In this document: one piece after another, positions 7,907 to 15,270 of the stretch
How positions within the stretch are numbered: the first letter of the stretch is position 1
How the letters are laid out: each line of letters begins with the position of its first letter
NCBI RefSeq assembly: GCF_946220915.1
Contig: NZ_CAMIHH010000033.1
Coordinates: 1 to 27,561 of the forward strand
Direction of reading: 5' to 3'
Source of the DNA: an uncultured Flavobacterium sp.
GTDB lineage: Bacteria > Bacteroidota > Bacteroidia > Flavobacteriales > Flavobacteriaceae
DNA length: 27,561 bases
The notes under the pieces: model-generated
The model's database searches: none
Told to the model about the DNA's origin: nothing
Seen by the model: the letters and a program-made list of their open reading frames with translations, nothing else
Program-made: the position numbers and the translations under genes

Positions 7907-8223
7907 AGATGGTTAGCAAATTTTTTATTTCAATTTCTAACTTTGGTAAATCCCTGATTATAATTGACCATAGTATATCTTCGGAAACACTATCATAGCC
8001 ATGAATGATCCTATTTCGGGTATCAACAATTTATCTTGAAATCAAGCTTAAGTATTCGATTCACAGCTTCGCCAATAATTTCAACATCACGTTCGATTGC
8101 CCTACGTGTTTTAAGGTCATGCTGAAATTCGAGAAAGTTTCTTTTTTCTGGTAGAAAGGAATTGATTTCTCCAATTGCCTGTACTATTTATCAATCAATT
8201 TTACCATATTTATTTACGATCAT
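7905..8223 (-). pseudogene. HepT-like toxin (DUF86 RNase) pseudogene
   Basis: This otherwise gene-free stretch encodes, in two minus-strand frames, recognisable pieces of a HepT-like toxin (HEPN superfamily, the RNase partner of MntA nucleotidyltransferase antitoxin). Fragment A, 8187 to 8023, reads IVQAIGEINSFLPEKRNFLE..HDLKTRRAIERDVEIIGEAVNR and ends in a stop; fragment B, 8030 to 7905, reads IVDTRNRIIHGYDSVSEDIL..IIIRDLPKLE and ends at TAA. Fragment B keeps the Rx4HxY motif (RNRIIHGY) that carries the active residues. An ATG at 8221-8223 leads into tandem stops TGA TAA before fragment A, and a frameshift, probably a small deletion, separates A from B. No MntA-like gene is adjacent. At least two lesions mean no functional protein. 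Confidence 0.8.
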
Positions 8224-8234
8224 TTATTAATGAA

Positions 8235-8264
8235 AAATGCCCCAAGTATAAACCTGAGGCATTT
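8235..8264 (-). terminator. Intrinsic terminator of the endonuclease gene
   Basis: On the minus strand a 12-pair stem AAATGCCTCAGG / CTTGGGGCATTT (two G-U pairs) with a six-base loop is followed by TTC. It lies 31 bases after the endonuclease stop at 8296. Confidence 0.75.
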
Positions 8265-8295
8265 GTATAATAACATGACGGTCTCTATTGGATAT

Positions 8296-9390
8296 TTAAT
8301 TTACCACAATTTTCTGCACTGTGGATTTTTCATCAGCAGTAACCTTTAGCAGGTAAAAGCCCTGGGGCAGGTTGTTAAGCCTGTATTCATTGCTGTTGGC
8401 CTTCGGATGCTGAATGTACTGGATCAGCTGGCCGTTAAGGTTGATAAGCTGTATCTCGTCCAGTTCTGTTTCAGAATAGATGGTCACCTCGTTATTTACG
8501 GCCGGGTTAGGATATACTTTTAGCGTTGCCAAAAGCTGGTCTTCCAGGCCTGCTATGCCCCAGCGGTCCTGTGCAACCGGACCGCCCCAGATAAGGGTGG
8601 CCAGGTAGGGATTATCTATAAATGGGTTCCTGTTGCCTTGTCCGAATTGATTGGCGGCATTGCCAAGGTAAGTGTTCCTTTTGTCTTCGTAAAGCGAAAC
8701 CGGATCCTCGGCATTCCACTCCAAAAATAATAAAGGCATGTTAGGGTCTGATGCAACCGCTTCTCCTACCGCAACATTTTTAGGCAGGCACTGGTTGCCA
8801 TAACGCAGGTACATATACATCATCATCCGGGCAATGTCGCCTTTCCATTCGTCGCCGGGATACCATGAAGAACCGCTTTCGAATGAATTTCCTGAACCGT
8901 CAAAAAACTTATCATTATCCCTGTCGGCATTCCTTTTCTTGTCACTGGCCCTCACATGGTGCGCGTCAGATCCCGGGCCGCTTGTGCCAAGGTCGGGGTT
9001 GCCCAGCGCGCGCGGGTAGGTGTGCTCCCTGTTCCAAAGGCAGGATGCCGCAGTACCGTCGTCGTCAAATTGCTTGTCCCTGCGCCTGTGGTCTTTGTCA
9101 TCTGCAGGAGATGCCGGGCAAAGGTTGTTGCTAAAGCCGTATACCATCAGGAGGTTGGTGTTGGTCGCATCTTCAGGATCAAGGTCAACGATCATCAGCG
9201 CATTTTTAAGCTGAGCGTAGCTAAGGTTTTTGGTATGTGTTGCAGATATCTTTTGAGCCAGCGCATTTTTTAATGCTGTACCGTTCTGCTCAAAATTGAA
9301 GTTATTGTAATACGGCGATGCCGGGGCTCCCTGCTGCGCCGATGCCAGCCCCGCAACCGATGCCATTAAAAGGGTAATTATTTTTTTCAT
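8296..9390 (-). CDS. Secreted endonuclease I with T9SS sorting domain
   Basis: A 364-residue extracellular DNA/RNA nuclease of the endonuclease I family (beta-beta-alpha metal fold). A signal peptide (MKKIITLLMASVAGLASAQ) precedes the catalytic region ~30-285, which contains WNREHTYPR at 119-127 with probable general base His123 and the GSDAHHVRASDKKRNADRDN stretch at ~140-159 that carries metal/phosphate contacts. Residues ~293-364 are a type A Por secretion C-terminal domain: VYPNP, then LNGQL, then LPQGFYLLKV and a terminal KIVVN. This tail directs export by the type IX system of Bacteroidota, so the protein is released or held at the cell surface, where it could degrade extracellular DNA for nutrients. 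Start codon follows an exact -7 motif; terminator downstream. Confidence 0.94.
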   Translation of the reverse strand: MKKIITLLMASVAGLASAQQGAPASPYYNNFNFEQNGTALKNALAQKISATHTKNLSYAQLKNALMIVDLDPEDATNTNLLMVYGFSNNLCPASPADDKDHRRRDKQFDDDGTAASCLWNREHTYPRALGNPDLGTSGPGSDAHHVRASDKKRNADRDNDKFFDGSGNSFESGSSWYPGDEWKGDIARMMMYMYLRYGNQCLPKNVAVGEAVASDPNMPLLFLEWNAEDPVSLYEDKRNTYLGNAANQFGQGNRNPFIDNPYLATLIWGGPVAQDRWGIAGLEDQLLATLKVYPNPAVNNEVTIYSETELDEIQLINLNGQLIQYIQHPKANSNEYRLNNLPQGFYLLKVTADEKSTVQKIVVN

Positions 9391-9408
9391 AGTAACTTTT
9401 TAGAACAT

Positions 9409-9438
9409 CAAATGTAGGGCGATTATTTCAATATCGCC
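9409..9438 (-). promoter_or_regulatory. Endonuclease promoter with overlapping inverted repeat
   Basis: On the minus strand TACATTTG (9416-9409) matches the -7 consensus, 18 bases before the ATG. Just upstream an inverted repeat GGCGAT-N9-ATCGCC (9418-9438) sits where RNA polymerase would contact the spacer. A -33 TTG at normal spacing is not seen. The repeat may be an operator, or part of the upstream gene's terminator. Confidence 0.4.
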
Positions 9439-9467
9439 TGAAATTTAACATCGTGCGTGCACGCCTC

Positions 9468-10682
9468 TTATTTTTTTCGTTCAAGCAGCGCCATGTAAAA
9501 ACCGTCGAAACCACTTTCAGAGGCCAGTACCTTGTTCTCTTTTACAAAAGTAAATTCTTTTCCTATGTCAGTAGTTAAGAAATGCTTAACCTGCTGTTCA
9601 TTTTCCGATGGCAGTACAGAGCAGGTCGCATACACCAGCTTGCCGCCCGGCTTTACAATTTTTGAGTAGCTTTCCAAAACCTCCGCCTGCGTATTCCTGA
9701 TATTTTCTATGAACTCAGGCTGGAGTTTCCATTTGCTGTCAGGGTTCCTCTTAAGCACGCCCAGTCCGCTGCACGGCGCATCGATGAGCACGCGGTCCGC
9801 CTTCTCGTGAAGCTTCTTAATCACTTTGGTACTGTCAATAATGCGGTACTCGATATTGAAGGCACCGTCGCGCTTTGCCCTCAGCTTCAATTGTTTCAGC
9901 TTGCTTTCATAAAGGTCCATGGCAATGAGCTGGCCCTTGTTTTCCATAAGCGATGCCATATGGAGCGTTTTTCCGCCGGCACCGGCACAGGTATCTACTA
10001 CACGCATGCCTGGTTCAACCTCAAGGAACCGCGCCACAAGCTGCGACGAGGCATCCTGCACCTCAAACAGGCCTTCCTTAAAAGCATCGGTAAGAAATAC
10101 ATTGGAGCGTTCCTTCAGCACCAGCGCATCAGGATATTCCTTTGGCGCATCGGTAGCAATGTTAATATCCATAAGGTGTGCCCTCAGCTTGTCGCGTGTA
10201 GTTTTTAGCGTGTTTACGCGAAGTATCACTTTTGCCTGCTCATTTTGTGCGGCAAGCTCTTTTTCCCATTTCTTTTCGCCCAGCTCTTTTACGCCCAGCT
10301 CATCCATCCAGTCAGGTATCGATTCACGGTATTTCCGCACGCCCGACAGTTCGTCAAAACGGCCTTTAATGCGGCGTACCGGAGTTTCCTCAAAATATTT
10401 CCAGTCGGGCAGGGTAATGCCGCGCAGCACTGCCCATACTGCAAATATGCGCCACAGGTTATCGCGGTCATAAGGTTCCTTCACTTCGGCAATTTCGGCA
10501 TACAGCCTTTTCCAGCGCACGATCTCGTATATGGTTTCGGCCACGAACTTGCGGTCGGCGCTGCCCCAGCGCTTGTCTTTTTTAAGGGCGCGTGCCACTA
10601 CCTTGTCGGCATATTCGCCATCGTTAAAAATGAACCCAAGCGAGTCGATAACCGTAAAAACTAAATTCCTGTGTAATCTCAT
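9468..10682 (-). CDS. RsmB/NOP family rRNA (cytosine-C5) methyltransferase
   Basis: A 404-residue SAM-dependent RNA methyltransferase, most like RsmB which makes m5C967 in 16S rRNA. Residues ~1-135 are a helical N-terminal part like the NusB-like domain of RsmB but short; ~140-404 is the catalytic Rossmann domain. Motif I is VVDTCAGAGGKTLHMA (228-243), motif IV DAPCSGLG with Cys304, and motif VI YATCSVLPSE with Cys354; the two cysteines are the nucleophile/release pair of m5C enzymes. IRVNTLK-type RNA-binding text occurs at ~153-160. Family assignment is secure; the exact target base is not. A ten-base palindrome (9455-9464) follows the stop. Divergent from the phytochrome operon with 213 bases between, in which I see only the promoter listed. 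Confidence 0.9.
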   Translation of the reverse strand: MRLHRNLVFTVIDSLGFIFNDGEYADKVVARALKKDKRWGSADRKFVAETIYEIVRWKRLYAEIAEVKEPYDRDNLWRIFAVWAVLRGITLPDWKYFEETPVRRIKGRFDELSGVRKYRESIPDWMDELGVKELGEKKWEKELAAQNEQAKVILRVNTLKTTRDKLRAHLMDINIATDAPKEYPDALVLKERSNVFLTDAFKEGLFEVQDASSQLVARFLEVEPGMRVVDTCAGAGGKTLHMASLMENKGQLIAMDLYESKLKQLKLRAKRDGAFNIEYRIIDSTKVIKKLHEKADRVLIDAPCSGLGVLKRNPDSKWKLQPEFIENIRNTQAEVLESYSKIVKPGGKLVYATCSVLPSENEQQVKHFLTTDIGKEFTFVKENKVLASESGFDGFYMALLERKK

Positions 10683-10820
10683 TGTAAAAAATTGAACCGC
10701 AAAGGTATTGAATTTTTAAAGATCGTGGACAATGGGCACAAAGTGAATTATCGCTGTTCAGCCCACTTTTATGATGCTTCTACCGTTGTTAAAAATTTCC
10801 TAATATTATATTACAAACAC

Positions 10821-10851
10821 TTGTATTCATTGATATTTTAACTATTTTTTG
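10821..10851 (+). promoter_or_regulatory. Possible promoter of the phytochrome operon
   Basis: TTG at 10821-10823, 19 bases, then TATTTTTTG at 10843-10851, which is the -7 consensus TAnnTTTG with one extra base. It lies 44 bases before the response regulator ATG. No other good candidate is visible in the divergent gap. Confidence 0.35.
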
Positions 10852-10895
10852 GTAAATATCTCCTTACTTCATTCAAACTTAAAAAAGACCGGATT

Positions 10896-11324
10896 ATGAA
10901 AAGCGGATTTACAGTATTTTACACGGATGATGATCAGGAGGACCTGGAATTTTTTAAAGAGATCATGGACACGATCGATGCAGATGTCAGCGTTGTAACG
11001 CACAGCAACGGCCATCAGCTGCTCCATGCCCTTGATAACCCGCCGCCACAGCCGCACCTTGTCTTCCTTGACATTAATATGCCGGGAATGACCGGGTTTG
11101 AGGTCCTGGAAAAAGTAAGGCAGTCTAATGGCGAGCTGCCCATTGTCATGTTTTCCACTTCGGGCGATGAGGACTCCATAAAAAAAAGCCGGGAGCTCGG
11201 TGCAAGTTATTATTTGCCCAAGTCGGGTATTTTTGACCAGCTTAAAAAATCGATAGAGCATGCCCTTTCCATTAACTGGGGAAGCTTTATGCCTTCAGAG
11301 AAAAATTTTGTTTACAGCCACTAA
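10896..11324 (+). CDS. Receiver-only response regulator of the phytochrome operon
   Basis: A 142-residue single-domain receiver. The acidic pocket is Asp11-Asp13 in FYTDDDQED, the phosphoacceptor is Asp59 in VFLDINMPGMTG, the conserved Ser/Thr is in MFSTSG (~87-88) and Lys109 is in YYLPKSG. There is no output domain, so it works by protein-protein contact, or as a phosphate shuttle, like Rcp1/CheY-type proteins linked to cyanobacterial phytochromes. It is the first gene of a tight operon, 9 bases before bphO; the kinase encoded two genes later has no receiver of its own, which makes this its probable phosphorylation partner. The C-terminal tail after ~125 (WGSFMPSEKNFVYSH) is outside the standard fold. 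Confidence 0.9.
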   Translation: MKSGFTVFYTDDDQEDLEFFKEIMDTIDADVSVVTHSNGHQLLHALDNPPPQPHLVFLDINMPGMTGFEVLEKVRQSNGELPIVMFSTSGDEDSIKKSRELGASYYLPKSGIFDQLKKSIEHALSINWGSFMPSEKNFVYSH

Positions 11325-11333
11325 AAACCTCCA

Positions 11334-11936
11334 ATGAACGATACCGCACCAGCACCGCTTTTAGATAATTTACGGCAGGCTACAGCCCAATCGCACCAAG
11401 ACCTGGAAAGCCTGCCTGTTTCGGCTTCCATCATGGATCCACATGTTACAAAACAGCAATACTCGGCATACCTTGCCCTGATGCGCGATGTAGTGGCCGA
11501 TACCGAAGAGAATATCTTCCCGCTTATTGAAAATATAATCCATGACCTGAAGCAGCGCACTAAAACGGACCTTATCGGGGCCGATCTTAAAGCGCTTGGA
11601 GCCATAGTTCCGGATACCCACCTAAAGCCGCTTACAAGGAACTTAAAGGAAATTTCTGAAGGCTTTGCCCTCGGGATCATGTACGTGGTAGAAGGCTCAT
11701 CGCTGGGTGGAAGGGTTATCCTTAAAAACATTACCACGGCGCTGGGCTTTGATGCCGAAAACGGTGCGGGTTATTTTGCAGGATATGGCGGGCAGACCGG
11801 AAGTACCTGGAGATTGTTCCTTGCAGCACTTGCCGAACATGAAACACAGAACAATTCGGGCGATGAAATAATTGCAGGTGCCAATTTTGCTTTCGATGCC
11901 ATAAATGCCCATTTCAGGAATAACGCACCGGTTTAG
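11334..11936 (+). CDS. bphO: Biliverdin-producing heme oxygenase
   Basis: A 200-residue heme oxygenase that opens heme to biliverdin, CO and Fe2+. Family marks: the N-terminal helix LRQATAQSHQDLESLP with proximal heme ligand His21, the distal helix YVVEGSSLGGRVILK at ~117-131 with its flexible GSxxGG glycines, and GGQTGSTWRLF further on. Length matches bacterial BphO. It begins 9 bases after the response regulator and ends 4 bases before bphP, so biliverdin is made together with the apoprotein that uses it. This neighbourhood supports chromophore supply rather than iron acquisition as its main task, by inference. Confidence 0.94.
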   Translation: MNDTAPAPLLDNLRQATAQSHQDLESLPVSASIMDPHVTKQQYSAYLALMRDVVADTEENIFPLIENIIHDLKQRTKTDLIGADLKALGAIVPDTHLKPLTRNLKEISEGFALGIMYVVEGSSLGGRVILKNITTALGFDAENGAGYFAGYGGQTGSTWRLFLAALAEHETQNNSGDEIIAGANFAFDAINAHFRNNAPV

Positions 11937-11940
11937 CTGC

Positions 11941-14205
11941 ATGAAGATCAGGGACATTATCAACCGCGAAATTGTAAACCTGTCCAATTGTGAGCAGGAG
12001 CCAATACACATTCCCGGCAGCATACAGCCGCACGGATTTTTATTAGCCATCAAGGAAAAAACTTTTGCTATCGACTTCTGTAGTGGCAACTGTGCAGATT
12101 TTACAGGGCTTACCTATTCGGAAGTCCTTGGATCAGGTTTCGGGGCGGCATTTGGCCATGAAGCGCTGGAACAATTGGAAAATTACATTGCCGATGACAA
12201 AATGCTGTCATCGTCATTGTTAAAGCTGCACCTAAAAGACCGTGACTATCTATGCACCGTCCATAAAAACAACGAGCTCTATGTGCTTGAGGCTGAGCCT
12301 GTACAGGACGATTTGCGCGCAGCAAGCGCAGTTTATGACCAGACATCGCAATTTTTGGCTTACATGCACGATACGCATACGCTTAAGGAACTTTGCGGAC
12401 TGGTGGCCAAAGGCACCCGGGAAATTACCGGCTACGACAGGGTAATGGTGTACCGTTTTGATAAAGATTACAATGGCGAGGTATTTGCCGAGAGCGTGCG
12501 CGACGACCTGGAGCCATTCCTGGGCCTGCATTATCCGCATACTGACATTCCGCCGCAGGCACGGCAATTGTACATGCAAAACCTTTTAAGGCTTATTACC
12601 GACATCAACTATACCCCGGTGCCGATATATACCATAGATGATACGGCAGGCAAAAACCTCGACCTGAGCCTTTCCATACTCAGGAGTACATCGCCAATAC
12701 ATGTGCAATACCTGCACAACATGGGGGTAGGGGCTACGCTTACCATATCACTCATTTACAAAAAGAAGTTATGGGGGCTCATAGCATGCCATCATTATTC
12801 ACCAAAGAACATCAGTCCCGAAGTACGGCTTGCAGCCCAGTTGCAGGGGCACTTCATCACATCGCAAATTGATGTTCGCCAAGCTTCAGAAGAATATGAT
12901 GAAGCAAGAAAGACATCGCTTTCGCTTGAAAAAATGAACAGCTACAGCCTGGGTAGCACCAGTGCTCTCCAGGACATTGCCAACACACCGGACATACTGA
13001 AGCTGTGCAATGCATCGGGCGTATCGATACTGTTAAACGAAAAGGTTTATAAAAGCGGCATAGCGCCATCTGATGATGAAGTAAAGCAGCTCTCCAACTG
13101 GCTGGCCGCCTACAGTAACCACACCAGTTTCCATACCGATAAGCTTATCGACTTTTTACCTGAAATGAAAAGCCTTTGCGAAAAGACTTCCGGCATTTTG
13201 TACCATTCGCTTGACATAGACAGCGACAACTGCATCATTTGGTACAGGCCCGAAACCATTACCGAAGTACACTGGGCGGGCGATCCTGCAAAATCCATAC
13301 TTAAGGATGCAAAAGGCCTTTCGCCAAGGAACTCTTTCTCTCTCTGGAAGGAAATTGTAAGCTGTACCAGCAAGCCATGGCTGCAGCCCGAAATTGACAC
13401 GGCCGCATCGTATGCCAACAGCCTCCAGCGGCATATCAATTTACTGATCATTTCCCTTGAGGAAGAAAAATACCGCAAATTAAGCGAGTTATTGCGGCAA
13501 ACCAACTCTGAGCTTGAAAATATCAACTGGATAAGCACGCACGACCTGCAGGAGCCGTTGCGGAAAATACAGCTTATCTCGTCGAGGATACTGAGCAAGG
13601 AAGAAGACATGTCGCCCAATGTACAGGACTCATTGAAACGCATGAATGCCTCGGCACAGCGGATGCAGACCCTGCTGGTTGACATATTGAAATATACCAA
13701 GCTAAAGCATACCGACGATTCGTTTGAGCCTGTAGACCTCTGCAAGCTTTGTAAAGAAGTTGTGGATGACATGACCGAAACCATTTCGGACCAGTCGGCG
13801 GAAGTGATAATTGAAGACCTCCCTGTTATAAACGGCATACCGTTCCTGTTGCGCCAGCTGTTCTCGAACTTAGTCGCAAACTCTGTCAAATACGCATCGC
13901 CAGGCAGGAAACCTGTTGTAAAGATCACTGCTGCTGATGAGCTGCGCAGCTACACTGCCGAAGATAAACTGCTTTATAACGTGATCTACATTGCCGATAA
14001 CGGCATAGGCTTTGACCAGCAATATGCCGAATCGATTTTCAATATTTTTACCAAGCTGCATGCTTCATCCGAATATAAAGGGTCGGGGGTAGGGCTTGCG
14101 CTTTGCCGCAAGATCATGCAGAACCACAATGGCTACATTACTGCGGCAGGAGCGGCAGGAGAAGGGGCCGTTATGAGCCTGTATTTTCCTGTTGAAGAAC
14201 TTTAG
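11941..14205 (+). CDS. bphP: Bacteriophytochrome sensor histidine kinase
   Basis: A 754-residue red/far-red photoreceptor kinase. ATG 11941 is preferred over an in-frame ATG at 11905 because it gives the canonical N terminus and avoids overlap with bphO. Cys17 in NLSNCEQEPIHIPGSIQPHG is the biliverdin attachment site of bacterial phytochromes. PAS ~15-115; GAF ~135-310 with PHTDIPPQAR (Asp202) and SPIHVQYL.NMGVG (His254) around the chromophore; PHY ~315-485 with the tongue motif PRNSF at 462-466 and WxGDP upstream. A short coiled coil leads to HisKA with phosphoacceptor His534 in STHDLQEPLRKI, then the ATPase N box NLVANSVKYA (Asn647), DNGIGF and GSGVGLAL. No receiver or extra PAS is attached. 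All residues needed for light sensing and autophosphorylation are present. Confidence 0.96.
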   Translation: MKIRDIINREIVNLSNCEQEPIHIPGSIQPHGFLLAIKEKTFAIDFCSGNCADFTGLTYSEVLGSGFGAAFGHEALEQLENYIADDKMLSSSLLKLHLKDRDYLCTVHKNNELYVLEAEPVQDDLRAASAVYDQTSQFLAYMHDTHTLKELCGLVAKGTREITGYDRVMVYRFDKDYNGEVFAESVRDDLEPFLGLHYPHTDIPPQARQLYMQNLLRLITDINYTPVPIYTIDDTAGKNLDLSLSILRSTSPIHVQYLHNMGVGATLTISLIYKKKLWGLIACHHYSPKNISPEVRLAAQLQGHFITSQIDVRQASEEYDEARKTSLSLEKMNSYSLGSTSALQDIANTPDILKLCNASGVSILLNEKVYKSGIAPSDDEVKQLSNWLAAYSNHTSFHTDKLIDFLPEMKSLCEKTSGILYHSLDIDSDNCIIWYRPETITEVHWAGDPAKSILKDAKGLSPRNSFSLWKEIVSCTSKPWLQPEIDTAASYANSLQRHINLLIISLEEEKYRKLSELLRQTNSELENINWISTHDLQEPLRKIQLISSRILSKEEDMSPNVQDSLKRMNASAQRMQTLLVDILKYTKLKHTDDSFEPVDLCKLCKEVVDDMTETISDQSAEVIIEDLPVINGIPFLLRQLFSNLVANSVKYASPGRKPVVKITAADELRSYTAEDKLLYNVIYIADNGIGFDQQYAESIFNIFTKLHASSEYKGSGVGLALCRKIMQNHNGYITAAGAAGEGAVMSLYFPVEEL

Positions 14206-14217
14206 CACGCAACGGAC

Positions 14218-14667
14218 ATGACATTGTACTTTAGCGAACTTTTTGAATACACCTATTATTTTAATGATAGGGTAATCGACCTTTTGTCGGTCCTTGGCAA
14301 AATCCCGGAAAAATCATTAAAACTGCTGAACCATACCATCAATGCACATGAAATATGGAATGCCAGAATTGAAAACCGGCAGCCATCGGCAGGGGTGTGG
14401 GACATACGGCCACTGGAAAGCCTTAAAGCAATAAACAGCCAGAATTATTCAGATACGCTGCGCATCCTCGAAAATTTCAGCCTTGATGAAAAAATAAGCT
14501 ATGTGAACAGCCAGGGCGCAGCATTTGTAAATACAGTAGGGGAGATACTGCTGCATGCAGGAAACCATTCCACCTACCATCGCGGACAGATCGCTACCGA
14601 TTGTAAAGAGCATGGCATTACACCATTGGTGACAGATTATATTTTCTATAAGAGGCAAACCTTATAA
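14218..14667 (+). CDS. DinB-like four-helix protein, last gene of the phytochrome operon
   Basis: A 149-residue protein resembling the DinB/YfiT family, metal-binding four-helix bundles that include thiol transferases but mostly have no known activity. Candidate metal ligands are His44 (NAHEIWNARI) and His117/His121 in NHSTYHRGQI, the usual HxxxH-type arrangement; the C-terminal text PLVTDYIFYKRQ is also common in these proteins. It starts 12 bases after bphP and so is probably co-transcribed with it, but no link between DinB proteins and phytochromes is known to me. Its last six bases overlap the end of the convergent exonuclease gene (14662-14667). Family likely, function unknown. Confidence 0.8.
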   Translation: MTLYFSELFEYTYYFNDRVIDLLSVLGKIPEKSLKLLNHTINAHEIWNARIENRQPSAGVWDIRPLESLKAINSQNYSDTLRILENFSLDEKISYVNSQGAAFVNTVGEILLHAGNHSTYHRGQIATDCKEHGITPLVTDYIFYKRQTL

Positions 14668-15267
14668 TCCGAGCTTTCGTTTCAGCTTTAAAAACACCAG
14701 TGCTGTAGTATAGGCATTGCCTGCAGCGGTATGCCGGTCGCTTTTATTAATTTTCAGTGCATCACAAAGTTCATCGAGTGTGGCATGGCTGTCTTCCGGC
14801 AGGTCTTTCCATCGTTGAAACAGCGTATTGGTATCCATAACAGGGTTTTTAAGGCGGCCCAGGTCGAGCCTTTTCAGCGCCTGGTTGATCATTTCGATGT
14901 CCAGGTTTACATTATGGCCGACCAGTGTGGCATCTTTTGCAAAGTTCAGGAACTGTATCATGGCTTCGGCTTCAACAAATTTTTCATTTTTAGGCGGCTT
15001 TACAACACCGCCGCTCAGCGCTACCGACTGTTTACTGAACTCATCCTGCTGCACAAATACCTGCATGAAATCGCCTACTTGTATGGCATTGCCTGTAACG
15101 CCAATGGCGCCAATGGACAATATCACATCTTCCTTCCAGTCCAGTCCGGAGGCTTCCATATCAAAAACAACATAGCGCCTTTGCCCCTTATCATCGCCAT
15201 CAAACAAGGCAAGGTAATTTTTCCAGAATTGGGGTGCGCTGCCCCCGGTAAGCCAGTCGAATGCCAT
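14662..15267 (-). CDS. DnaQ-like DEDDh exonuclease with Asp-to-Asn change
   Basis: A 201-residue homologue of the 3'-5' exonuclease (epsilon/DnaQ) family. Residues ~30-195 carry Exo I FDMEASGLD (Asp36, Glu38), Exo II GHNVNLDIEM (Asp123) and Exo III DRHTAAGNAY (His179). The fourth acidic residue, expected five after the His, is Asn184 (codon AAT), so one metal ligand is altered and activity may be reduced or lost. The N-terminal ~25 residues (FDWLTGGSAPQFW) are outside the fold. It lies 3 bases downstream of the CBS/DUF294 gene and is surely co-transcribed with it; similar pairs occur in other bacteria near acetate-uptake genes, as I recall. It is not the replicative proofreading subunit, judging by context. 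Confidence 0.87.
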   Translation of the reverse strand: MAFDWLTGGSAPQFWKNYLALFDGDDKGQRRYVVFDMEASGLDWKEDVILSIGAIGVTGNAIQVGDFMQVFVQQDEFSKQSVALSGGVVKPPKNEKFVEAEAMIQFLNFAKDATLVGHNVNLDIEMINQALKRLDLGRLKNPVMDTNTLFQRWKDLPEDSHATLDELCDALKINKSDRHTAAGNAYTTALVFLKLKRKLGL

Positions 15268-15270
15268 AGT

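Noticed and set aside
11905..11940. Upstream ATG for bphP
   Set aside because: It would overlap bphO by 32 bases and add residues before the canonical phytochrome N terminus.
13110..13928. Open frame of 272 codons on the - strand
   Set aside because: Antisense to the kinase part of bphP; Ser-rich shadow text without a domain.
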